In this document: piece after piece, positions 6,217 to 14,100 of the stretch
Layout of the letters: every line of letters starts with the position of its first letter
Position numbering within the stretch: the stretch's first letter is position 1
The notes under the pieces: model-generated
Database searches by the model: none
Told to the model about the DNA's origin: nothing
The model's input: the letters and a program-made list of their open reading frames with translations, nothing else
Position numbers and translations under genes: made by a program
From: an uncultured Bacillota bacterium
GTDB lineage: Bacteria; Bacillota_I; Bacilli_A; RF39; UBA660
Direction of reading: 5' to 3'
Assembly (NCBI GenBank): GCA_958428295.1
Contig: CAUAFL010000017.1
Location: 1 to 15,924 of the forward strand
Length of the DNA stretch: 15,924 bases

Positions 6217-6633
6217 ATGTGTAATCAAAACAGAGAAACACGTACAAACTGTTTAACAGATATTTTAGATACTATCCTTTGTTTACAAGAAAATAAAAAT
6301 GATTTTTGTGAACCCAACGGATGTGATAAACCTTATTTAGGACCAAGTCCAAGTCTCATTTGTTATAATACAAGACCAATCAACTTGTATAATTGTTGTA
6401 ATGGGACACTTTGGACTTTTCCTTATACGATAGGTTCAACAACAGGAACTTCTAGCGTCTTTCGTGTTTGCAATTTAGAAGGTAATTGTGCTACTTGCCG
6501 TGTGTTAGCGCCAAATCCTGACACAACTATAACAGATGAACCTTATGTAGCTACATCAACTTTCATAACTGTAAACCTAGACTGCGTTTCTGCCATTAAA
6601 TGCTTAGCAGATACCTTTGTAAGTGGTGTATAG
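6217..6633 (+). CDS. CotY/CotZ-family spore coat protein, second copy
   Basis: This 138-aa paralogue of the preceding protein shares the frame LICYNTRPINLY, SSVFRV, CATCRVLAPNPDT and VNLDCVSAIKCLAD, so the pair arose by tandem duplication. It also carries about a dozen Cys. The start is ATG 6217 with AAGGAGGT at about 8 nt; the upstream in-frame ATG at 6187 lies inside the previous gene and has no ribosome binding site. Both are followed by a strong terminator. In Bacillus the paralogues CotY and CotZ co-assemble in the crust, and the same division of labour is plausible here. Confidence 0.85.
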   Translation: MCNQNRETRTNCLTDILDTILCLQENKNDFCEPNGCDKPYLGPSPSLICYNTRPINLYNCCNGTLWTFPYTIGSTTGTSSVFRVCNLEGNCATCRVLAPNPDTTITDEPYVATSTFITVNLDCVSAIKCLADTFVSGV

Positions 6634-6660
6634 TTAGAAACTGTAATTGAAAAAAATTAC

Positions 6661-6688
6661 CCCAAGCCTCACAGCTTGGGTTTTCTAC
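6661..6688 (+). terminator. Intrinsic terminator of the CotZ-like operon
   Basis: A 7-bp GC-rich stem (CCCAAGC 6661-6667 with GCTTGGG 6674-6680, 6-nt loop) is followed by TTTTCTACTTTT. An A-rich run on the other side means it may also work leftward. Confidence 0.85.
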
Positions 6689-6703
6689 TTTTATCACAAC
6701 AAT

Positions 6704-6737
6704 AAAAGACCTCATCAATCATTTGATGGGATCTTTT
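6704..6737 (-). terminator. Hairpin overlapping the stop codon of the 108-aa gene
   Basis: Fifteen-nt arms (6723-6737 with 6704-6718) pair with one wobble and one mismatch around a 4-nt loop that contains part of the TGA stop of the leftward gene. The U-tract is weak (TCTTTTATTGTT). It probably ends the leftward transcript, with help from the CotZ terminator. Confidence 0.55.
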
Positions 6738-7045
6738 ATCTCTAAAGACGTAATCGTGGAAATAGGAATCACTTCATTATCTAAAGTAATGAGTGAGCTT
6801 TTGGTTCTAGTTGCTAAGAAAGTTTCTATCGATTTACCAGCAAAGGTAATCGTAACGGGAATATTGAATGAATACCCGCGAGTTGTAAAAATAGAATCTA
6901 ATTTCTCCTCAATGCTCATCTCTTGTTGAAAAGTGCTTTCCCGTACAGGTTGCTCTTCCGTTTTGGAATAAAAGTAACTTTTATTATTTGTTTTAGGAAT
7001 TTTATCATTACTTACTTTAAAGATTGGTGGTAAATTTTTCGCCAT
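6719..7045 (-). CDS. Protein of unknown function, possibly spore-related, 108 aa
   Basis: The start ATG at 7045 (MAKNLPPIFKVS) has AGGAGGG 6 nt upstream; a longer frame back to 7192 would run through the rodA promoter and start and is not credible. The first 45 residues are polar and probably disordered. The last 65 (EEKLDSIFTTRGYSF, then a beta-rich VTITFAGKSIETFLATR...SLITLDNEVIPIS) form a small beta domain that loosely recalls the GerQ spore-coat protein pattern, but I cannot assign it. There is no signal peptide or Cys. A sigma-E-like promoter immediately upstream and convergence on the CotZ-like operon suggest a sporulation role, by inference. Confidence 0.65.
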   Translation of the reverse strand: MAKNLPPIFKVSNDKIPKTNNKSYFYSKTEEQPVRESTFQQEMSIEEKLDSIFTTRGYSFNIPVTITFAGKSIETFLATRTKSSLITLDNEVIPISTITSLEIKDPIK

Positions 7046-7061
7046 TATATCCCTCCTAAGA

Positions 7062-7090
7062 TATTTTATGTATTTTATTAATAAATATTG
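7062..7090 (-). promoter_or_regulatory. Sigma-E-like promoter of the 108-aa gene
   Basis: Leftward CAATATT (7084-7090), a 13-nt spacer and CATAAAATA (7062-7070) match the sigma-E pattern at 6 of 7 and 7 of 8 positions, with the spacer one base short. The leader would be very short. The region is AT-rich, so the match could be accidental. Confidence 0.35.
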
Positions 7091-7098
7091 CCCTTTTT

Positions 7099-7107
7099 TG
7101 GTATAAT
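7099..7107 (+). promoter_or_regulatory. Extended -10 promoter of rodA
   Basis: TGGTATAAT is a perfect extended -10 (TGn-TATAAT). No good -35 lies at 17 nt. The start would fall a few bases before the GGAGGTGG ribosome binding site at 7119-7126. Confidence 0.65.
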
Positions 7108-7130
7108 AGTAATGACTTGGAGGTGGCACA

Positions 7131-8261
7131 ATGCTCAAACAGAAAAAAATAGACTTAGGAATTATCATTCCTCTCTTTTTATTTGCCATCATTAGTATTA
7201 TTAGTATTTCTAGTGCTTCTACCTATCTATCCCCCAGTTTAGGTAACCTTGCTTTAAAACAGGCCATTTGGTATTTAGTAGGAGCTGTTCTTGTTATCAT
7301 TCTATTAAAGGTCAAAAATGAATTTCTCTATCGAAATGCTTGGCTTTTTTATATTTTACTTAATATCTTACTGGCCTGTCTTTTAGTATTTGCTCCTAGT
7401 ATCAATAACAGCAAATGCTGGTTTGTCATTCCGGGTATCGGTAGTCTACAACCAAGTGAGTTCATGAAAGTAAGTTTAATCCTTCTCTTAAGTGTCATGA
7501 TTCAAAAATTTCGAGACAAAACTGATCATCCAACCGTAAAACAAGAATTTCTATTTATCATCAAAACCCTAATAATTGTCTTAATACCTAGTATTTTAAC
7601 ATTTTTAGAACCCGATACTGGAGCCGTAATCATCTATTTAGTGATTTATTTTTGTATGATGTTTGCCTCCGGAATTAGACTACGTTGGTTTTTCTTATTA
7701 GGAACTTTATTACTTGCTATCTTAGGGTTTACCCTAGGAACCTATTTTCTTAAAGAAGATTTATTTGTCAAAGTATTTGGCAATGATCTTTATTATCGGC
7801 TCGACCGCATTTTCGATTGGAAAAGTGGTAGTGGTTTACAATTAGAAAATGCCTTAGCGGCCATTGGTTCTGCTGGCGTTTATGGGCATGGCTACAATCA
7901 GACTCCTATTTACTTCCCAGAATCAGGCACTGACTTTATCTTTGCCGTCTATGCTTCTAATTTTGGACTATTAGGAGCCATCGTTTTAATTCTAATCATC
8001 GGCTTCTTTGATGGAAAGCTAATTCATTTAGCCACTAAAAAAATTGCCACCATTGACAAATTTGCCCTTGCTGGCATAATTGGTATGCTCGTCTTACAAC
8101 AAATCCAAAATATTGGTATGACGATTGGACTCTTTCCAATTACCGGAATTACCTTACCATTTATCAGCTATGGCGGCAGTAGTCTTCTTTCTTACATGTT
8201 ATTAGTAGGAATTATTTTAAACATCACTACCCATAAAGGAAAAAAATATCGTTTAAAATAA
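7131..8261 (+). CDS. rodA: RodA/FtsW/SpoVE-family peptidoglycan polymerase, RodA-like
   Basis: The 376-aa product is a polytopic membrane protein (about ten segments) of the SEDS family, which polymerises lipid II into glycan strands with a class B penicillin-binding protein. Signatures in order are WFVIPGIGSLQPSEFMK, EPDTG (about 160-164), FPESGTDFIFA with the family's catalytic Asp at D268, and NIGMTIGLFPITGITLPF followed by ISYGGSS. The GMTIG form favours RodA (elongation) over FtsW. The usual GEE after DFIFAVI is replaced by ASN. ATG 7131 has GGAGGTGG at a proper distance. It is monocistronic, divergent from the 108-aa gene and convergent with the glycosyltransferase, with only 21 nt between stops. 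Confidence 0.9.
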   Translation: MLKQKKIDLGIIIPLFLFAIISIISISSASTYLSPSLGNLALKQAIWYLVGAVLVIILLKVKNEFLYRNAWLFYILLNILLACLLVFAPSINNSKCWFVIPGIGSLQPSEFMKVSLILLLSVMIQKFRDKTDHPTVKQEFLFIIKTLIIVLIPSILTFLEPDTGAVIIYLVIYFCMMFASGIRLRWFFLLGTLLLAILGFTLGTYFLKEDLFVKVFGNDLYYRLDRIFDWKSGSGLQLENALAAIGSAGVYGHGYNQTPIYFPESGTDFIFAVYASNFGLLGAIVLILIIGFFDGKLIHLATKKIATIDKFALAGIIGMLVLQQIQNIGMTIGLFPITGITLPFISYGGSSLLSYMLLVGIILNITTHKGKKYRLK

Positions 8262-8285
8262 ACACTTAACATTCTTTTTATTTTA
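8254..8285. terminator. AT-only hairpin between two convergent genes
   Basis: TAAAATAAA (8254-8262) pairs with TTTATTTTA (8277-8285) around a 14-nt loop and overlaps both stop codons. It has no G-C pairs, so termination here may be weak and antisense read-through is possible. Confidence 0.35.
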
Positions 8286-9293
8286 TCCTTTTAAAACAGA
8301 TTCATAAACTGCTTTTAAAGAACGACCAACCGTTTTAATATCACGCATTTTAGCTATCTCAAAAGCATTTTTTGAAACACTTGGTAATGTCCCTTTGAAA
8401 AAAGCCTTAATTTTCTGTTCAAATTCATCAACATCTTTAGCTTTATAAACATTCACACCATCTTCTAACCAATGATCAAAAACGGGAATATCTCGAATAA
8501 TAGCATCCGTTCCCATTGCACAAGCTTCAATAATTGGAATTCCTTCCGTCTCTTCTAAGGTTGGAAATAAATATAAATCACAACCACCCAAAGCTTCACG
8601 AATGAGCTTCTGAGGAACATAGCCAGCAAATTTTAAATTATCGAGTTTAGTCATCACTGCTTCACGAACATCAGCCGTCGCTACTGTTAAAGGGGAATGA
8701 CCAAACCAAATAAACTGATACTCTGGCATTCTTTTGGCCAATTCTACAAAATCAACAATTCCCTTACGACGAATATAAAGACCAATCCCAATGATTACCT
8801 TATCTTTTTCTTGATAACCATAACGATTTCGAAAAGAAGACCTATAACAAGAATCTGGCTTAAAAAAATCCAATTGCAAACCATTAGAAATAGCATAAAT
8901 TTTTTTATTTTGTAAACCACGATAATTTTCTAAAATATGTTTAGAATAATCCGTTGGAGTTATAATAACATCCCCTAATTGATAGTTTTTAACGATCCAC
9001 CATTTAAATAACTTCCTAGTAGCATGACCAAAAACAAAACCATCAACATAATCCTCTTCGGTAGAATGAGCATGAAAAACAATTTTAATTCCCTTTTTCT
9101 TTAATTTTTTAGCTAAAAAATAAGATTTTAAAAAATACGTGTTAAAATGAGCAATATCATAATCTTTCTCTTTTTCATTAGTTGTATAAGGTATTTTCAT
9201 ATACTCTAACGCTTTTTTTTGATGCTCAATAGCCTTACCTAAGCCACTAATAGAAAGCTGCTTAGATAATTCCGTATATAATAGTATTTTCAT
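8283..9293 (-). CDS. GT4-family glycosyltransferase, probably glycolipid synthesis
   Basis: The 336-aa product has a GT-B fold: an N-terminal acceptor domain (MKILLYTE, HFNTYFLKS, VFHAHSTEEDY) and a C-terminal nucleotide-sugar domain (GIGLYIRRKGIVDF, FIWFG, and FPTLEETEGIPIIEA with the E-x7-E motif). The sequence resembles Gram-positive diacylglycerol-linked sugar transferases of the CpoA type, so a membrane glycolipid or lipoteichoic anchor role is likely; the donor and acceptor are unproven. A longer frame starts at 9311, but it would begin at about the transcription start. ATG 9293 has GAGGGA upstream and the usual MKIL start. No membrane segment is present, so attachment is peripheral. 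Confidence 0.85.
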   Translation of the reverse strand: MKILLYTELSKQLSISGLGKAIEHQKKALEYMKIPYTTNEKEKDYDIAHFNTYFLKSYFLAKKLKKKGIKIVFHAHSTEEDYVDGFVFGHATRKLFKWWIVKNYQLGDVIITPTDYSKHILENYRGLQNKKIYAISNGLQLDFFKPDSCYRSSFRNRYGYQEKDKVIIGIGLYIRRKGIVDFVELAKRMPEYQFIWFGHSPLTVATADVREAVMTKLDNLKFAGYVPQKLIREALGGCDLYLFPTLEETEGIPIIEACAMGTDAIIRDIPVFDHWLEDGVNVYKAKDVDEFEQKIKAFFKGTLPSVSKNAFEIAKMRDIKTVGRSLKAVYESVLKG

Positions 9294-9319
9294 AAACTCA
9301 TCTTCCCTCATTAAACTAA

Positions 9320-9328
9320 ATTATAGCA
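9320..9328 (-). promoter_or_regulatory. Extended -10 promoter of the glycosyltransferase gene
   Basis: Leftward TGCTATAAT is a perfect extended -10. The -35 region is only a T-run. It is back to back with the tRNA promoter. Confidence 0.6.
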
Positions 9329-9351
9329 TAAAGAATAGTTTTAAAAAAGTA

Positions 9352-9381
9352 TTGACAGATATTTTTTCAATATGCTATAAT
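9352..9381 (+). promoter_or_regulatory. Consensus sigma-A promoter of tRNA-Ala
   Basis: Perfect TTGACA (9352-9357) and TATAAT (9376-9381) are separated by 18 nt, with TGC before the -10 as an extended element. This is the strongest promoter in the window, as expected for a stable RNA. The start is predicted about 14 nt before the tRNA. Confidence 0.9.
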
Positions 9382-9401
9382 TCAAGTACTGACGGACATT
9401 T

Positions 9402-9477
9402 GGGGAATTAGCTCAGCTGGGAGAGCGTCACGTTTGCACCGTGAAGGTCAGGGGTTCGATCCCCCTATTCTCCACCA
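9402..9477 (+). tRNA. tRNA-Ala (anticodon UGC)
   Basis: A complete 76-nt cloverleaf has a GGGGAAT/ATTCTCC acceptor stem with one G-U pair, the D-arm AGCTCAGCTGGGAGAGC, an anticodon stem TCACG/CGTGA with loop TTTGCAC (anticodon TGC), and a T-arm with GGTTCGATCC. The 3' CCA is encoded. It has its own promoter and terminator. Confidence 0.97.
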
Positions 9478-9486
9478 TAAGAATTC

Positions 9487-9510
9487 AAACCCTTATATTA
9501 TAAGGGTTTT
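9487..9510 (+). terminator. Terminator of tRNA-Ala
   Basis: An AAACCCTTATA/TATAAGGGTTT stem begins 10 nt after the tRNA and ends in TTTT-ATT. Its symmetry allows action in both directions. Confidence 0.8.
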
Positions 9511-9528
9511 ATTATGCTCCAATACTAG

Positions 9529-9547
9529 TTAGGTACGAATTAGGTAC
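9529..9547 (+). repeat. Short direct repeat next to tRNA-Ala
   Basis: TTAGGTAC occurs twice with a 3-nt spacer (GAA), 52 nt downstream of the tRNA. It could be the arm-site or end of a lost integrative element, but no second attachment site or integrase is visible. Confidence 0.3.
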
Positions 9548-9560
9548 TTTTACACCAAAG

Positions 9561-9593
9561 AAAAAAAAGACCCAAGTTTTACCTCGAGCCTTT
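9561..9593 (-). terminator. Terminator at the end of the decayed gene
   Basis: On leftward RNA an 11-bp stem (9583-9593 with 9566-9576, including three wobble pairs, 6-nt loop) is followed by at least five U. It overlaps the last codons of the pseudogene remnant. Confidence 0.65.
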
Positions 9594-9827
9594 CTTTTTC
9601 ACCTTAAACTTAAAATGATAGTTATCACTCGTATCAATTTTAAATTCTCCACCATATTGATTAAGAAACTCGAACTTTATGTTTTGAGTTTTAATATGTA
9701 TAACTATTTATATAAATTAACTCTCATCAAGGTCAATATACGAATAGGAATGACCTCCTTCCATAACATTAATATCAATAATAAAATTTTTGTTAGTTTA
9801 GAACTTACCTTAAAAACTGTAAAATAG
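9579..9827 (-). pseudogene. Decayed 3' part of an unrecognised gene
   Basis: Leftward translation gives protein-like segments broken by in-frame TAA at 9717-9719 and 9708-9710 and by an apparent frameshift near 9785. The pieces read FKVSSKLTK, then FIIDINVMEGGHSYSYIDLD, then (after the stops) FEFLNQYGGEFKIDTSDNYH and FKFKVKKKGSR before the natural stop at 9579. No start codon with a ribosome binding site is left. The last segment faintly resembles the C-terminal end of GHKL-type sensor kinases, but I would not assign it. It lies directly downstream of the T7SS operon terminator and may be a lost effector, immunity or accessory gene of that locus. The plus-strand frame over the same bases is a shadow. 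Confidence 0.5.
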
Positions 9828-9855
9828 ATACTAAAATAAAGATTCCCTAGATAGC

Positions 9856-9890
9856 AAAAAAAGAATCTGTCACCAGATATCTTTTTTACA
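9856..9890 (-). terminator. Terminator of the T7SS operon
   Basis: The AAAAAAGA-ATCTG stem (one bulged base) with a GTGA loop is followed leftward by seven T. It begins 8 nt past the last gene of the operon. The A-run on the other side makes it potentially bidirectional. Confidence 0.85.
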
Positions 9891-9895
9891 TTGTT

Positions 9896-10201
9896 TTAAG
9901 AAAACTGTGTAGCTTCTCCTGTACTAGACTCTTCGATCATTGATACAGAAATCTCTAGTTCTTTTAAACTGGCTAAAGCCTGTTCCAACTTTGTACTATC
10001 TAGCTCACTTTCAGAAATCGTCTTCAATTTTTGCTGTGCTTCAACACCGCTCGCTGTATTCCAACAATCCTTTAATACATCGACAATACTTGCAACCATT
10101 TCCAGTGCATTTGTAAAACTACCGGTTTCAGGTAACTCAGCTTGTGCATCTTTCAAACTTTTGACAGCTTCATTTACCTGTGCTTCTGATACTTCTTGCA
10201 T
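9896..10201 (-). CDS. ESX/WXG100-sized T7SS protein, third in line
   Basis: This 101-aa helical protein is the last gene of the T7SS operon. It is predicted to form a helical hairpin with the turn around C46-W47-N-T-A-S-G52. The Trp and Gly are spaced W-x4-G rather than the canonical W-x-G. There is no signal peptide, as expected for a T7SS substrate. The C-terminus is polar (STGEATQFS). ATG 10201 has GAAGGGAGAG upstream and follows the previous stop by 30 nt. It is likely a secreted partner or substrate adaptor of EssC. The assignment to WXG100 rests on size, fold prediction and position, not on a strong motif. Confidence 0.65.
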   Translation of the reverse strand: MQEVSEAQVNEAVKSLKDAQAELPETGSFTNALEMVASIVDVLKDCWNTASGVEAQQKLKTISESELDSTKLEQALASLKELEISVSMIEESSTGEATQFS

Positions 10202-10231
10202 AAACTCTCCCTTCTATTAACGAGAATATTG

Positions 10232-10540
10232 TTATACGCCCTCGTTCATTTGGCTTTCAATTTGTGATCTATGAGCACTAATAGCCTCAGAAGATTGAAA
10301 CATATTGTTTTTAAGATTAGCTGCAAGTTCATTAAAATTAGATTGTAATAGATCAATTCTTGATTTAATGCCAGCAGTAATACTATCGATATTAGCACTA
10401 CTTAAAATACCTTGTGATTGTAAAGCGCTATATGAATTTAAAATTTCTGTTGTCTGTTCATCAAGAGGTCCAATAAATTGTTTTTCTAAATAATCAATTC
10501 CTTCCCCAATTCCTATCGTTGATACATTTTTATTATCCAT
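10232..10540 (-). CDS. ESX-like helical T7SS protein without Trp, second in line
   Basis: The 102-aa product is mainly helical with a central turn near GILSSAN (about residues 44-50). It has no Trp at all, so it lacks the WXG signature, but its length and place between two ESX-like genes suggest a heterodimer partner or a small T7SS effector chaperone of the kind found beside LXG toxins. ATG 10540 is preceded by GAAGGGAAG at a rather long spacing, in a 20-nt gap after the previous stop. No Cys and no membrane segment are present. The function is inferred from context only. Confidence 0.6.
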   Translation of the reverse strand: MDNKNVSTIGIGEGIDYLEKQFIGPLDEQTTEILNSYSALQSQGILSSANIDSITAGIKSRIDLLQSNFNELAANLKNNMFQSSEAISAHRSQIESQMNEGV

Positions 10541-10560
10541 AATTTTTTTCTTCCCTTCTC

Positions 10561-10848
10561 TTATGCTTGATTAATTTGTACCGTATTTACTTGTGCTTCT
10601 TTTAAATTTTGAATACGACCGTTCAAATAAGTAATAAAACTAGTAATATCTGTCTCGGAAAAGTTAATAAGTTCATTTACCGTTTTTGTACCGGCATCAG
10701 TCGTCCAATTTGGCCGTAGTTGACTGTTAATATACTCTTCATACTTTTGCTTACTATTAACAATTAGATCCCGTACACTTTCTAAAATTTCAATTTGTGC
10801 TAATAATTGTTCTGAATTAAATTCCAAATTATCACTATATGTTGCCAT
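10561..10848 (-). CDS. WXG100-like (EsxA-type) T7SS protein, first in line
   Basis: The 95-aa product has the size and helix-turn-helix pattern of EsxA-type proteins, which are secreted as dimers by EssC. The turn is LRPNW48-T-T-D-A-G53, again W-x4-G instead of W-x-G. The first helix (LEFNSEQLLAQIEILESVRDLI) and second helix are amphipathic. No signal peptide is present. ATG 10848 has GGAGG at 8 nt. It follows esaB by 36 nt and precedes the next ESX-like gene by 20 nt in one operon. It is the most convincing WXG100 member of the three. Confidence 0.75.
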   Translation of the reverse strand: MATYSDNLEFNSEQLLAQIEILESVRDLIVNSKQKYEEYINSQLRPNWTTDAGTKTVNELINFSETDITSFITYLNGRIQNLKEAQVNTVQINQA

Positions 10849-10884
10849 CTTTTTTCCTCCATCTTTCTTTTTTATTTACCATAC

Positions 10885-11139
10885 TTAAATATACACTAAC
10901 TGTGTTCCATTTCTGATGTTAGTATCACGTAATAGTTGATCTTTAGCATACTTTGCCCCATTAGTTCGTTGATAAAGTTGTTCATCCCCTCTTAGTTGAT
11001 ATTCTCCACTATTAATATCTAGTAAAGCCTTTCCCAATAGACGAACAATTTCACCAATCCTTGAAGAAGCAGGTAAAAACACCTCATACTTTTTTTCAAT
11101 CAACGGTACATATAACGTGACTAACACCTTATTCTCCAT
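10885..11139 (-). CDS. esaB: EsaB/YukD-type ubiquitin-like T7SS component
   Basis: The 84-aa product fits the EsaB/YukD family: a beta-grasp (ubiquitin-like) fold with KVLVTLYVPLIEKKYEVFLP at the start, IGEIVRLLGKAL helix, and a final NGTQLVYI strand. In T7SSb it is a small cytosolic component needed for or regulating secretion. ATG 11139 with GGGGGTG 8 nt upstream is preferred over the GTG at 11148, which lies within that ribosome binding site. The gene overlaps the end of essC by 11 nt, indicating translational coupling. It is followed by the ESX-like genes. Confidence 0.85.
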   Translation of the reverse strand: MENKVLVTLYVPLIEKKYEVFLPASSRIGEIVRLLGKALLDINSGEYQLRGDEQLYQRTNGAKYAKDQLLRDTNIRNGTQLVYI

Positions 11140-14100
11140 CAATATCACCCCCTTTCTCTACAACCTTAATTCTTATTGCCTCACCTTGACAAATATAATA
11201 GCCAAAATTAGACGGTAAAGGAAAAGCCAATTGTCGTAGTGGTGTCACTAGATTATGGATAGTACTATTATTTAACCCTCTTCCTAGATAAATACCGCTA
11301 TCAGTACTAATATATTGTTTAAACCACGCCTCATAAGCAAAAGCCTTAAGATCAGCAAGACGTGAGACAATGACAAAATGACACTTTCCCGCAAGTTTTA
11401 ATGTTGCTAAAAAATTAATAAAATTAGGTTTATCAGAAGGTGTTAAGGAAGATAATAATTGATCAAAACCCGTAACAAATACAAAGGTATCTTCCGTAAT
11501 AGATAACAAGTATTTTAAATCTTCTAATATGCTATCTTTATTTTCTAAATACCGAATGGTTGATAGCGGTTCTCTATCTCGGTAAAAAGAAGCCAAATTG
11601 ACTACCACTAAAGGAGCAATTTTAGTAAGTGCTATCTCTTTTAATAACAAATAACTAAAATTTTCTAAAGCTCCTAAATCTTCGGCATTGATCATACTCA
11701 TAAAATACTTAGCAAAATCAAACTTAGCAATTGTTAAACTATCTTCAAATATTCCAATAGCAACTTGGTGTAAACTAACCTCCTCTTGCAATAACATCGA
11801 AAGCGTTACCACCTCTGGTAACACAGGAATTCGAGGAGCCTTTTTATGAGGCATATATTCCTTTAACTTTTTAGTTAAATCGATTATTTTTTGATGCAAT
11901 TGATCGCTTTGACAAACAACCGCACTTTGAAACTCATAAGGTTCATCTACTACAAGTGCCACCCCACGACCTTCAATATCAGCAATTAAAGGCGCCTTTT
12001 TGCCCAGCAACATATTATACTCAATAGGAGCACTTAACTTTAATGGTAAAATTTGCGGAAAATTAGAGCGAACACTAAGCCGCAAAGCCCGATCACTAAT
12101 CGCCGTTAAAATACAGTAAATTCCGTACTTAGCACAATCGCGAGTTAATTTAATAAACACAGGATCTAATGTTTCATAACTTTCTTTGAAATTTTCATAT
12201 CCTGTTAAAATGAAAACAATTGCCGGAAGTTTTTCTGAAGAATTAGTATTATAAAACTGATAACTACCATTATAATTCTGAAATAATTTTTTTCGATGAT
12301 TTACTTCCTCATTCAGAAACTTAAACAGCTTTTCCACTTTTTCCGTCTCATTAACAAAAACAACATCGCCTACTTGTGGCATTTGATCATAAATCTTAAG
12401 CGTTTCAGTATCTAAATCAAGCAAATACAAATTGACTTCTTCTACTGTATAAGTGGTAACAAGAGAATAAACAAGGGCATTAACCAAAGAATTTTTATTA
12501 GCCATACTATAAATGACAGCATTGCCCTTCTCTACAAGATCAAGTAATAATAATTCTTGCTTTTGTTCTTTAGGCTGATCATACTCACCTACAATAGCTT
12601 GAACATGAAAAGGCTTCTTAACATAATTATATTTTTCTTTCAGTGAATCAACGGTGATAAACGCCGCTAACTTCTCTAACCATAATGGACGAACAACCAA
12701 ATGTTCCTTCTTACTAATGGCGTCTAAGTATTTAACGATATTTGGCAATTCTTCTCCCACATCTTTAATCATCTCTTTACGAGGAGTAGAAATTGTCTTG
12801 ATACTTTTTCCGATAGCATTAATAAAGATAATTCGATCATCCTCTTCATGATAAACCTTCTCTTGTGGTATGTATTTACTTCCTGCCCATGCCGCTTGCC
12901 CTAAGGCAAATAGCTCATTATATCCCACTTGTAGATAAAATCTTCCCACTTCTTTTAACGCCGCAGCATCACTTCGTTTAATCATTTCATTAGAATCAGC
13001 AGCTTCTTGAACCTTGAAACAGACTCTAAAACGGCTATTAGACCAAATCTGATCATTGACAACCCCACTCGGTTTTTGCGTTGCTAAAATCAAATGCACA
13101 CCCAAACTACGACCAATTCTAGCAGTAGAAATTAATTGATCCATAAATTCTGGTTGCTGACTTTTTAATTCTGCAAACTCATCAGAAATGATAAACAAAT
13201 GTGCCACTGGAGTTGAAAGGGCTCCCTCTCGATAATAACGTTGATATTTATAAATATCGATCGTTCCTTCCCCTAACTGGTCTCTTGCTTGATTAAAAAG
13301 TCGTTGTCTTCTTTTCAATTCACTCTCGATCGATGCTAATGCTCTATGAATATCAGCGATATCAAGATTGGTAATCGTCCCTGCCAAATGTGGTAATCTA
13401 ACACCTGTTTCTTTATTTTCAAAAGCGCCAACTAGACCACCACCTTTATAATCGATAAGGACAAACTGCACCTCATCAGGATGATAGTTAATCGCCATAG
13501 ATAAAATATACGTAATAATAAACTCACTTTTACCAGAACCCGTCATCCCCGCTATTAATCCATGGGGTCCCTGTTCTTTTTCATGTAAGTCTAACTTAAA
13601 TAAATTTCCGTTACTCAATAGCCCAACTGCCACAGAAAGACTGTTTATTGGATCATTCATCTTCCAGCGTTCTACTGGATTTAATTGTTCAATAAGACCA
13701 ACACCATACATTTCCAAAAACCCTAACACTTTAGGTAAATGGTAACTTTCATTTTTATTTTCAATAGGAATATTGGCAAGTTTTAAAGTACAAAAGTTTA
13801 AATCCTGCTGTGTTTTCGTTTCAATTTGAAATTTACGCTGAGAATTAGCTGTTAACTCATTTTCAAAAATCACCCCCTCTTCTTCCCTATCAAGACCAAT
13901 AAAGGCTTTGCATTCTGTTGGTAAATTTGCCAGATTAGGATGCATAATCAGTAAACTAAAACCTAAATTTAGAGGTGAAGAAAGAACTTCCTCGACAATA
14001 GAAAAATCACGCGTCGCCTTAAAATCATCGGTAATAATTAAATAATAACACGAAAGATTTTTATAAAAATCAGCTTTCACCTGTCCTTTACGACTAAGCT

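Noticed and set aside
7046..7192. N-terminal extension of the 108-aa gene up to 7192
   Set aside because: It would cross the rodA promoter and the first codons of rodA. AGGAGGG directly before ATG 7045 marks the real start.
9294..9311. Upstream ATG of the glycosyltransferase (MREDEF start)
   Set aside because: It would lie at about the predicted transcription start without a ribosome binding site, whereas MKILLYTE at 9293 has GAGGGA upstream.
9615..9827. 70-aa plus-strand ORF downstream of tRNA-Ala
   Set aside because: No ribosome binding site and low-complexity composition. The opposite strand carries the decayed gene that explains the apparent openness.
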